DNA of 64,000 bases, taken from assembly GCA_949752735.1 (NCBI GenBank), contig OX457053.1, positions 27,706,997 to 27,770,996 of the forward strand, written 5' to 3'. The notes under the pieces are model-generated. The model was not told the origin of the DNA. It was given only the letters and a program-made list of their open reading frames with translations, and made no database searches. Source of the DNA: Lumbricus terrestris. Its lineage: Eukaryota; Annelida; Clitellata; Crassiclitellata; Lumbricidae. A program made the translations under genes and the position numbers. Of the stretch, positions 10,755 through 36,300 are shown piece after piece (the stretch's first letter is position 1; every line of letters begins with the position of its first letter).

Positions 10755-11481
10755 GTATGTTGCTCTTGGCTGTTGAATTAACTCGATCTCTATTTACTTG
10801 GCTAAACTTATTGGATGAAACTTATTTGAGAGTTCCGTGCCTGCTTACCGGGTATCTAATATCTATCCATCACCAAAAGGCAATTCTGTCAGCACCGGAG
10901 TAGAAGTTGGAAAGAATTATTGTACTCGTAGCAGTCAACATTTCCTTCTGATTACTTGTCTGTTGGCTAACATAGGGCCTAGCACTTGCATTATCGCCTT
11001 GTTTTACTCGTTGTAAAGCAGATGCTGGCCATTTGGACATGTAAGCTTGCCATCTAAATATGGGATGACTTCAGTTGCACAGATAATAATTTTTAAGAAT
11101 TTATAATTTAAAAATCAGTGCAAGAAACCGTATGGACGCGTCTTTCAGAAATCATCATCGTTTTCACATTTTATTTAGATATTCAGAGTTCACGCCTCAC
11201 AGGTCACTGTGCTTCAAATACAGTCAACCACGTAAGAGGCACTTGCCTACTTGACGCTAGACATTGTCGTAATAATTAATTGGCATCATCATTGTTTAAC
11301 ACTTAAAATAAGCAATCACATCATTTAAAATAAACTATTCTCTGCATCATGTTCATTTGCAGAAAATAATGTTCATCGCATCACGAATAGTTACCGGATA
11401 AAAAATCTGGCTTGTATCTAAAAATGACAAGAGGAATCTGGAAATGTGTTTGGTACTGTTCTGTTAAGTGTGTCGTCAACG
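10755..11481. other. Intergenic/3' flank of CCDC77
   Basis: No coding similarity in either strand. The 3' UTR of CCDC77 (- strand) should occupy roughly 11481 down to about 11160, where a poly(A) hexamer sits. Confidence 0.5.
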
Positions 11482-26038
<14,557 letters not shown>

Positions 26039-26212
26039 CTGTCCCGGCCTAAATGAATTAGTCAATTCACAAATGCTTATTACAAGTGAAAGTTCAGCAT
26101 GCTTAGGATAATGATGAACGAGATATCTACAAAATGGTCAACTAATTTTGGATCATCACGGCTAAAAATAAGCTGTTCCACATCTAAAGCAAGAGAAATT
26201 AGACATATTCAT

Positions 26213-26640
26213 TCATCCATACATTAATGAAGTGAATTTCTATAGCGTCTCTTCATTCATTCATTAAATTCATTCATTCATTCAGAGCATTTATATAGCA
26301 TCCCTTTAAGAAACTACCCAGAGGCACTCCCAGCGCAACCACGAACAAAGAAATAACACGACCGTGGTTGACTAGTGTTTACACGCTGATGCGCCACACC
26401 TTCTTCACCTTCTCTTCAAGGGGACGACTCAGAAGCACTCCTAACCCCCAGCATGGCCAAGTAAAACTTAAGATGAGAGTGGAATGCCTGAGAAGGAGTT
26501 CTTGAGAAGGAGTGGAGCATCAAGGGAAGACCATTCCAGGTCGTGGGTTCTACCACCAAGAAGGCATGGTTCCGCATAGTGAAGGCGCAAGCAAAAGGGA
26601 CTGAGAGCAGACTTTGTTCACCCAACAAAGGGAGCAGAAG
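26213..26640 (-). mobile_element. Two adjacent L2-like LINE 3' ends
   Basis: Two tails (26213-26255 and 26280-26340) with (GAAT)n and TTTCTATAGCG / TTATATAGCATCCC on the + strand, plus ORF2 C-terminal coding trace 26416-26628 (TMRNHAFLVVEPTTWNGLP). Confidence 0.7.
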
Positions 26641-26751
26641 TGGTGAGCACTAAGAGCTTCGAAAGGTAGGCAGGAGTCAGACTAGAGTAGCGATCCTATA
26701 CTTGATTCGGTGCTTGGGGGATGGAGGAATGGAGAATGTCATGCATACAGA

Positions 26752-27003
26752 GCCTCTCTCAGCAACATCCGTTTGCCCCTTGTGCTCATCCGACCATCTA
26801 GACCTGTTTGTCCCCATGTTCGGTATGCCTTGACTCAAAGTCAAGCATTTTCTGTGATAGGACCCGCCACATGGAATGGTCTTCCCTCTTCTACGGGTTA
26901 AGCTCATGTCTGGACTCTTCCCTGCATCCTCTCGCTATCAAAACGTTTCTTTTCCTCTCGGCTTCTCTTAATAGTCTATACTGAGAGGCGCTCTATAAAT
27001 GTT
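26752..27003 (+). mobile_element. L2-like LINE 3' end
   Basis: + strand trace LSNIRLPLVLIRPSRP...QAFSVIGPATWNGLP, then tail ACTGAGAGGCGCTCTATAAATG. Opposite in orientation to the neighbouring copy at 26405-26640. Confidence 0.75.
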
Positions 27004-27604
27004 CGGATACGATACTAGATGTGGCTGGATATTCTTATTAATTTCGAGTACGCGGCCAATAAAGCGATCTGCATATGGATTCATCAATGGCCAATCATCT
27101 CTGCTGAAGAGCGAAACACTTTCGCTCATCTTCGCTCGCTTGTCAATGTGTGCTTGCGTTGAAATACACTTGGCTCATCAGTATCCCTCATAATAAAAAC
27201 ATGAACGAAACATGTTTATACATGCAGGAAAACACACGCAGAATCTTTAAAACAAAGCCTTACGGGGCATGACAGATACAACCCTAACAAATCTCTTTTC
27301 CTACGAAATAATGCCACGTCTAAGATATCTGAAAACAATAGTTCCTGTATGAATAAAACAGCATTTTGATTTCCAGCTACCTCAAGTGATCACCCGAAGC
27401 CATTTTTAAAATCTTGCCTCCTTAACAGTTCGGCAGCAAATATAATGCACCACACACCACACAACTCTACATAGACTAAAAAAGGCTATTATGACCGACA
27501 GCCCACATTTATTATTATTATTATTTAATTAAAATATAATGTAATGTGAAAACTGGGCAATATTTGGATATCTTCACACTCTTTCTCACCAGAAGTGTAA
27601 CCAG

Positions 27605-27900
27605 GAAACAAGTATGGGGGTTCCATTTCTGGTTTCCAGTGGATGTTGTCACAAAATGCACAGCATATTACAACAGTAGAAATAAATTGAACCCGGGTTG
27701 TTTGTTGATCCCATAACCCTCCTAAATACGCCCATGATTCTCACTTTTGCGGGGAAATGGAAACAAGTCTGGGGTTCCATTTCGGGTTTCCAGTGGATGT
27801 TGTCACAAAATGCATTACATTACAACGGTAGAAATAAATTGAACCCAGGTTGTTTGTTGATCCCATAACACCCCAAAATGCGCTCATGCTTCTCATTTTT
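27605..27900. repeat. Tandem duplication (~164 bp, two copies)
   Basis: Copies share GGGTTCCATTTC.GG, TTTCCAGTGGATGTTGTCAC and AGAAATAAATTGAACCC.GG; about 90 percent alike. Intergenic, upstream of CCDC77. Confidence 0.88.
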
Positions 27901-28034
27901 GCACCACTTGAATTTTCGTGCTATTCATACTGTCATTCAGGCGAGTTAGCCTTTCTTCTTTTTGAACCGAGTTAATAAATTAATAATGCCGCGTCTAATA
28001 TGTTAGCTTACTTACACACTTCTATCCTTGCATC

Positions 28035-28048
28035 GTTGCCATGGCAGC
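28035..28048. promoter_or_regulatory. Candidate RFX X-box between CCDC77 and CCDC146
   Basis: GTTGCC-AT-GGCAGC fits the X-box consensus (GTNRCC, 0-3 spacer, RGYAAC) with one mismatch in the second half-site. X-boxes bound by RFX factors control many ciliary genes, and this one lies between two divergent ciliary-type genes. Function is inferred; the site is 2.0 kb from each start codon, so it would require 5' non-coding exons or enhancer action. Confidence 0.5.
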
Positions 28049-28092
28049 GAAGGTGATAGCACAGTATATAGTTTTAGTTAACCTGTGGAACC

Positions 28093-28104
28093 AAACAAAC
28101 AAAG
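28093..28104. promoter_or_regulatory. Candidate forkhead (FOXJ1-like) site
   Basis: AAACAAACAAAG (TGTTTGTTT on the other strand) lies 45 bp from the X-box. FOXJ1 and RFX often act together on motile-cilium genes. Short AT-rich motifs occur by chance, so this is suggestive only through its position. Confidence 0.3.
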
Positions 28105-28532
28105 TTTTGACAATGGAGTTATAAAGATTGCGTTTCGTAGTTTTAGAAAGTTATAGACGGCTACTTCTTTTGTTAATCGTGTCTCACGTCAATCAGCGAG
28201 GATAGATCAATCTTAAAGCCAAAAAGGTATTAATTATTCAGAACATCTTGTAGTCCGACGGGAGTACTTGCGCTCGGGTTGACGTATCGTGGCCCTGCAC
28301 GAGATGCGACTCTGATTATTTACGAGCGATCACAAGGAAACTGTTGATAGCTGTCAAACAGCGGAACGAGAAGATTATTAAATGATGTGCAACATGGTTT
28401 TATATATCGTGATGCTGTGGGCGTTTATGAAGCCCAGTATAAATTAACTTCAGAGGAATTTACTGTACTCGGCCGTGTATACAACTTCAACTGTGTGGCT
28501 TGTATGCATGTATGTATGCATGTATGTACGTA

Positions 28533-28748
28533 TGTGCACTTGTGATAGCGCCCCTTCAAGAGTTCTACTCAGAAACGCTCCTTACTATAGCGCGGACACT
28601 GAATCAGAGTTTCACGTCGAAGTGCTGTCAAAGCAATTGAGGGTGAAGGACTTGCCCAAGGTCCCTACTCGTCGGCTTGAGGTGAATTCGAACCTACAAC
28701 CCTCCGGCTACAAGACCACAAACATACCCACTACAACACCACACCCCA
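28533..28748 (-). mobile_element. tRNA-headed SINE copy 8
   Basis: Copy in the CCDC77/CCDC146 intergenic region with tail running into a (CATA)n-like stretch; B box GGTTCGAATTC (one change). Confidence 0.85.
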
Positions 28749-29483
28749 CAATATGCATGTAGACCTGAAATAATTTGCGTAATGTGCTAGTCGCAAAACT
28801 CAGATAGTTGTTTGCTTAATTTGAAGGAATTACTTTGATCATAATTAAAAGGATTTCATATCGTAATTGTCATCATCATCACCCACCACCATCATCTATT
28901 ATTGTCATCAACATTGTTGTCATTGTCTTTATTACTGTACTCTTGTATTAACATCAGCACTTTAATTTACCACAACCCATCTTCAATCTCAATGGCCTCA
29001 CGGCGAGTCTTTTTTCTAATATATTGTGACTTTGGAATGAAATTTTTATGTAGTTCTAAGCAACCACCATTGAATGTGTTGTGATAATGGAGCTATATAA
29101 ATGTCCTGTTTAGGTTAGATTAGATAGTCGTCATCATCATCATCAGCAGCAGCAGCAGCTGAGGCAGCAGCATTTAAGACTAAACCAAAGGCATCCCACA
29201 AGTTTTCTAAAAATATTCTAAATACGTGTGCATTGTGCAACCTGGAAGGGTGCTATCGTTATGGCTCTTTTTAGGTATTGCGGAGAGAATATAAATACAA
29301 ACATTTAGTGATATTACGGGTTCTGAAATTATATTAGTCATGATTGATACAGTCAGTATTTTGCTGCCAGTCAACATAATGTTGGAGATTTTGTGAATGC
29401 ATGTTCGGAATGTTTTTAAGTGGAGACTTTGAGAATGGATCCACTCTGTTTTATTGGCCACGAAGAAGACAATGGATTCTGAC

Positions 29484-29828
29484 CACAGGCGTAGGGGAAT
29501 TTCGGCGGCAGTGGGGGCAAAGATTTTTACTTTTGCCCGAAAAGTATACTTTACATTTATTGGCCGACCGTGAGTCGCTGACATTTTTTGCCATCGACCA
29601 AATTTTCTGAGTTTCCCACCGAAAAAATAACTGATGACCTTTTTTTAGTCATTTCGTACAAATCTTCAGAAAATATAGCTGTTTTACCCCTGTGTGCCCG
29701 AAAAAACCCTCCCATGCCTGTTTGCCCGAAAAAAGGTTCGTCCGCTCATGCCTGTTTTGCCCGAAAAGCACATTTGCCCAAAATTTGGGGGCATTTGCCC
29801 CTCTGAAGCCCCGCCTCCTACGCCTATG
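29484..29828. mobile_element. hAT-type MITE (345 bp)
   Basis: Termini CACAGGCGTAGG and CCTACGCCTATG; perfect duplication ATTCTGAC at 29476-29483 and 29829-29836. About 230 bp upstream of the CCDC146 start codon. Confidence 0.9.
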
Positions 29829-30062
29829 ATTCTGACACTGTGCCAAGATGTGATTGAGTAAAGGGTTGATGCATGTGTTCAATGTGTTGTCATGTTATGA
29901 TGTGCTGTTACTGAAATAATTATGCCAGTTCTTAGCTGCATTCTGCGCTCTAGTCACATTTGAGTTGCATGCAATTAATCATTGATTCATTCATTCATTT
30001 GGTAAGCTATTGGTTATGTCAGTGCTGTGTGTGACTTTGCCTTAATTAGGACAATAAACAAA

Positions 30063-30359
30063 ATGGCCGATGACAAAGATACCCATCCCGACGGACAGTC
30101 GGACTCGGATGCGGAAGATGGCGATGACGACAAGTCTTTCGTCGGTGACGCACCCATGGAGGCGGATTTACTCGGTAACAAGTTGCTGAGCGATGAAGAG
30201 GAGGAGGAGGATGAGGAGGATGGAGGTGAGCACCGGGATGGAGGGGAGACGTATCCGGGTTACAGCTCGGCTCTTTCGGCGCTTCCTCCGGCCGTCACCT
30301 CGTTCGAGGACAACCAGTTCGAAGTTTCGTCAAGCCCAGCCTTTCAGGATCTAGACAAA
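30063..30359 (+). CDS. CCDC146: CCDC146 coding exon 1
   Basis: ATG at 30063 in AACAAAATGG context; residues 1-99. Acidic low-complexity region, then [14 protein letters not shown]. Donor GTAAGT overlaps the final lysine codon. An acceptor-like CTTAATTAG 13 bases upstream of the ATG suggests a 5' non-coding exon. Confidence 0.92.
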
Positions 30360-33300
30360 GTAAGTGCAATTATGTTCATGCGTTCGTTCGTTCGTTCGTT
30401 CATTCGTTCGTTCGTTCGCTCGTTCGTTCGTTCGTTCATTTGTTTATTCATTCATCCATTCATCCATTCATTCATCCATACATTCATTCAGCCATTCATT
30501 CATCCATCCATCCATTCATCCATCCATTCATTCATCCATCCATACATTCATCCATCCATGCATTCATTCATCCATCCATTCATCCATCCATTCATCCATC
30601 CATACATTCATTCATTCATTCATTCATTCATTCATTCATTGGATGAATTTATATAGCGCCTCTTCAAGGGGACTGCTCAGAGGTGCTCCCAACCCCATCA
30701 CGGCCAAGTAAAACTGGCTTAAGATGAGAGAGGAATGACTGAGAAGCAGTTACAGAAAGGGAGCATCAAGGGGAGGCCATTCCAGGTCGACAGTCCTGCT
30801 ACTGAGAGGGCACAGCTCTGCATTGATAGATATGCACCACAATTTGATGAAAACCAAAAGTAGAAGATTCAAGTTAATCACACAAGTTTAGCATACATAA
30901 AGAAAAGCATGTGGGATAGAAGGATCCCGAGCCAATAACTAACAAAGGAGTTTTCTACTGAATATCAAATTGGAAGGAGAAGCCCGCACTGCTGATTTCA
31001 TGGGCGGAGTTTATCAGGGGCTAGGGGTGGGGCTAAGCCCCCAAGAAGACCCAGATTCATTTTTTGACGGTGTAAATGGTATCTTTTCCCGGGCTTAACC
31101 CCCCCAAGAAGGCTTTCGCCCCTACTCCGCCCATGGCTGATTTACCATGTTCATTTTTACCTTTTTGCAACTATGCTCTAATTTTTCATCTGCATAACAA
31201 GTTATGTGCAAGTAGTTGACGATGAATTTAACAGTTCAAGATTTTTATTTTGCTCTCAGCTTTTCAGGGAAGGCCAGTTGACTGGAACACAAGTGGCTCT
31301 GCTGAAATCTAAATACACACAACTTCACGACTTAGTGAGGAGGTAAAGAAATAGCTTCTGTATTTTCACAAGTATACACAGAAATATACATACGTGCCTA
31401 CGTGGCTATGATTTTTTTGCATAAGCCTTCAAACATGTCAGTTATTGAGATATTTTATTTCACTACTTTTTTTAACCGTAGCAGGAGAAATTATTGAAGG
31501 AAGAATGGAGGGGGGAAGCACGAGGAAGACCAAGAATGATGCTGCTACTGGACTTGATGATGACAAAGGAATGCTACAGAGGACTGAAGAGAGTGGCAGA
31601 CAATAGAGATGAGTGACACCATTGAACATACGAACCTGCCTCATAAGAGCATTGAACGAGTAGAAGAAGACGACTTTTGTTTTTATAATGCTCTTAATAA
31701 GTGAATAAATGTTTGTAGCTTGTAATAATTTATGTGTTAGAACTACCAGTACCTGATTATAGAATATTTAATGAGTTTGAATTAGAGTCATTAGATAACA
31801 TGAATGAATGAATGAGTGAGTGAGTGAGTGAATGAATGAATGAATGACAGAATGAGTGAATGAATGAATGAATGAATGAGTGAGTGAGTGAGTGAGTGAG
31901 TGAGTGAATGAATGAATGAATGACAGAATGAGTGAATGAATGAATGAATGAGTGAGTGAGTGAGTGAATGAATGAATGAATGAATGACAGAATGAGTGAA
32001 TGAATGAATGAGTGAGTGAGTGAGTGAGTGAGTGATTGAGTGAGTGAGTGAATGAATGAATGAATGACAGAATGAGTGAATGAATGAATGAATGAGTGAG
32101 TGAGTGAGTGAATGAATGAACGAATGACAGAATGAGTGAATGAATGAATGAATGAGTGAGTGAGTGAGTGAGTGAGTGAGTGAGTGAGTGAGTGAATGAA
32201 TGAATGAATGACAGAATGAGTGAATGAATGAATGAATGAGTGAGTGAGTGAGTGAATGAATGAATGACAGAATGAGTGAATGAATGAATGAATGAGTGAG
32301 TGAGTGAGTGAGTGAGTGAATGAATGAATGAATGACAGAATGAGTGAATGAATGAATGAATGAGTGAGTGAGTGAGTGAGTGAATGAATGAATGAATGAA
32401 TGACAGAATGAGTGAATGAATGAATGAATGAGTGAGTGAGTGAGTGAGTGAGTGAGTGAATGAATGAATGAATGACAGAATGAGTGAATGAATGAATGAA
32501 TGAGTGAGTGAGTGAGTGAATGAATGAATGAATGAATGACAGAATGAGTGAATGAATGAATGAATGAGTGAGTGAGTGAGTGAGTGAGTGAATGAATGAA
32601 TGAATGACAGAATGAGTGAATGAATGAATGAATGAGTGAGTGAGTGAGTGAATGAATGAATGAATGAATGAATGACAGAATGAGTGAATGAATGAATTAA
32701 TGAGTGAATGAATGAATGAATGAATGAATGAATGAATGAATGAATGACAGAATGAGTGAATGAATGAATGAGTGAGTGAGTGAGTGAATGAATGAATGAA
32801 TGAATGACAGAATGAGTGAATGAATGAATGAATGAGTGAGTGAGTGAGTGAGTGAGTGAGTGAGTGAGTGAGTGAATGAATGAATGAAAGAATGAGTGAA
32901 TGAATGAATGAATGAGTGAGTGAGTGAATGAATGAATGAATGAATGACAGAATGAGTGAATGAATGAATGAATGAGTGAGTGAGTGAGTGAATGAATGAA
33001 TGAATGAATGAATGACAGATGAGTGAATGAATGAATGAATGAGTGAGTGAGTGAGTGAGTGAGTGAATGAATGAATGAATGAATGAGTGAATGAATGAAT
33101 GAATGAGTGAGTGAGTGAGTGAGTGAATGAATGAATGAATGAATGAATGAATGAATGAATGAATGAATGAATGAATGAATGAATGAATGAATGAACATTC
33201 ATGACTGACGAAGAGGAAAGCACAGCGACAAGAAGAATGTTGGAAGTTAAAACCTGCCAAGGGGCAGAGAACTTAAAGAAGAAGAGATAACATTCGGTTA

Positions 33301-36300
33301 GATTAGATGTCATAAAACAACAATAGATTGCTTCCAGCCCTTCCAACCCGATATTTTTCCCTTCTGTTAGCAAGCGTCTTAAGGAGCAAGCCATGCTACA
33401 GCAGGCAAAGAATTACATGAACCAGCTGGAAAGGCAGAGGCTGGAGCTCGACCAGGCGGAGAACTTCCCGGAGAACTGCAACACGGAAGTGTCGAAGCTT
33501 CGGCAGCAGCTGCTCCGCTGCGGAAACGAATTGAAGCAGACGGAGGAGAGATGCGAACAACTTGCCTACAACATACAATGGTAAACGAGACGCTGTCACA
33601 CCTATTGTCTTGTCTTGTATCGTATTGTGTTGTCTTGTATTGTATTGTCTTGTATTGTATTGTATTGTCTTGTCTTGTATTGTATTGTCTTGTATTTCAT
33701 TTATTCATTTATTGATATATTTTTTTATTTTAAATTTATTTATTAAGGTAGCCCAGCGTTTCCCAAACTTTTTGGGTCACGGAACCCTTCGCGTCCTAAT
33801 ATTTTCTGGCGAAACCCCAATTTCAACTAAGCGCATTGAATCATGCAGAATGCACGGGAAGCAAAGGCTACTATAACAATTAATTTAGGCTATTGGTCTA
33901 AGCCTACATACTTAAATACACTAAATTATAGAAAGTTTATTTTTCTTACAATATCATGAAAAATAAATTGCACAAAACCACGATTTGTGGATCCTACTGA
34001 GAGTATGCCCTACATGAGGTTGGAATGTGAGGGTTCATTGGAATTCTGCTTCATTCGCGTTAGTTCAATATGAAGTTTGTAGTCTCCGTTAGAAAAGTCA
34101 ATTGGCTGCTTTTCAGCTTCATTGAGTGGTTTCATATCCTATTATAATCATCGTAATTCATGAAAAGAAAGCATTGAACCCAGTTCGCTTTCAGGTCGTG
34201 AATAATTATGATATGCAATTTCTGAACGATGGTTTCATCAAGAATATCATCCATCAAAAATCGTGTGAGTTTGGAAAGCGTTGCACGTTTCTAATGAAAT
34301 AAAAGAGGTTTAGAACCATAATAGTTTGCTTACGTAGAAGTTACTCAATTTTGTCAAATTTTTACGCAAACAATTAAAAATCATAATTTGTTGCTACTGC
34401 TGCAAGATATGACTTAACTGGCGATTCTTTTCAAACTTGCGTTTAATGGTGGTCAGGCTATAGGCTAGTTTCGTCGAGATAACGATGATAAAGATGATTG
34501 CGTCTCTGTTCAGACTTCGGCCTAAACCTCTGACCTACGTTACTACGTTCAGCACTGATGTCTAAGCTTATAAAATTATACATGGTGATAGGACTGTTTT
34601 AAAGGAAGTTTTAGAACTGCACAACTCCTTCTTTCGTTTCCCATCCTCCATGGTAAATAACTTCCAATAGGAGGACAATGACATTTTTGCTGGTTTTAAC
34701 TGTACAGAAGCTGCTACAACTGCAAAATAGGCCTACATTTAGAACTGCACATTTTGGTGTACAACTGCATGTTTAAAAAAAGCCCTGCATAGTAATTGAA
34801 TTGCTAATAGTCACTGAAATTTCAGGTGAGGACAAAACACAAAAGACAACTGACGTATACGCTATAGCTTCAAACTTACATTGCATTTTCAAAAGCTGCT
34901 GTATTGCAGTACTTACTTACTTGTCTTTTGTGTTTTGTCCTCACCTGAAATTTCAGTGACTATTAAAAAATCCTTTTTTTCTCAACTTCTCGCGGAACCC
35001 TTGTGCTCGCTCCGCGGAACCCTTGGGTTCCGCGGAACCCACTTTGGGAAACGCTGAGGTAGCCATATATTAGAACAGTGATAAAGACAAGTCATTGAAG
35101 CTGGTGAAAATAATAAAGGCTGGTTACACAGGGGAATCTAAAGGGGCTGCTGACCCCCTATAAACAGGACCCCTATTTAACGATTTTCTAAGGCAACTTT
35201 GGCAGTGCAGGCCAATCAGAGCGAAAAGAAACTCGGAGAGAATAAACAAGATTTAAGAGAGCGGAGAAATGCGACGGAATGGTCAAACGAGCTGAGGGTA
35301 TAGGTCATTCCACAGTGAAGGGCCAATACAGGCAAAAGCAGGGACTGGACTGTGGTAGTCCTTACCTGAGGAACTAATAGGTCCAGACGATCAAGAGAGT
35401 GAAGAGAGGAGGCTAACATTGGCCAAGAGAGGCGGCATCAACAGTCACATTCATTTGTCTCGTATTGGGCTTTTAGCAGACCCAATGGCACTTGCCACCA
35501 CTGACTACTGGGTAAGTTTGGACTTTTTCTGATCAATAATTAATTATTATTTCAGGTCTGCTTTCGGTTTACTGAACATGACTGTTTTAGAGACTTCTAC
35601 AATATTCTCATTTGAGATTTTTTATAGAACAATTTAAAAAGTATAAGAATTTTTTTTAACGTTATTTCATTTGCTTGAAGATTCTCAGAAATAATCTTCG
35701 TAAAAGCTTTGCTTGAAAAAATGTTCTGCAGCCTGGAAGAAGATCACCGAATGATCGAGAAGGAATATAACAGGATGCCAAAGCAAGGGGTGAGTCGAAC
35801 ATAATTCCCATGTGTTTACATTACGTCTGCCTTATTTCATAATTCGTCTATATATCTTGAAGTGCTTCTATATAAATTTGCAATTGCCACTACCATCCAC
35901 ACCCCATGTACATGAAGATATGCTGATATGAAGATATGAAGATATGCTAATCTGAAGATTTGCTGATATGTAGATATACTGATATGAAGATATACTGATA
36001 TGCTGATATGAAGATATGCTGATACGAAGATATGATGATATGCTCATATGAAGATATGCCGATATGAAGATATGCTGATATGAAGATATGCTGGTGCACT
36101 GAACCACATGATCCCCATGCCACTTATTGTGACACAGATAGCTTATCTTTTGATCCATTTGACCCTCTGGGGGGGTGTTTAGGGTAATGGCTAACACTTT
36201 TGCATGAAGAACTTACAGATCTCTATGCAATGCTGCTTTCCACAACCCTCCCTAAGGTCTACGGAGTCCTCCTGTTGGCAGGTGTTGTTGGTAAATCAGT

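Larger units (their letters stand above)
27010..28500. other. Intergenic region, CCDC77/CCDC146 divergent promoter zone
   Basis: Contains a tandem duplication at 27605-27900, the X-box/forkhead pair near 28.04-28.10 kb, and a CG-containing stretch around 28.26-28.38 kb. No supported coding exon apart from a short open frame noted in findings. Confidence 0.5.

Noticed and set aside
30364..30711. HSFIHPS-type open frames and the long extension of CCDC146 exon 1 past 30359
   Set aside because: Microsatellite sequence after a perfect GTAAGT donor; the vertebrate alignment resumes at exon 2 (31260).
31757..33394. Minus-strand open frame of 545 codons ([13 protein letters not shown] repeats) and overlapping frames
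   Set aside because: Entirely produced by the GAAT/GAGT tetranucleotide satellite, which lacks stops in several frames; no start context, no non-repeat domain.
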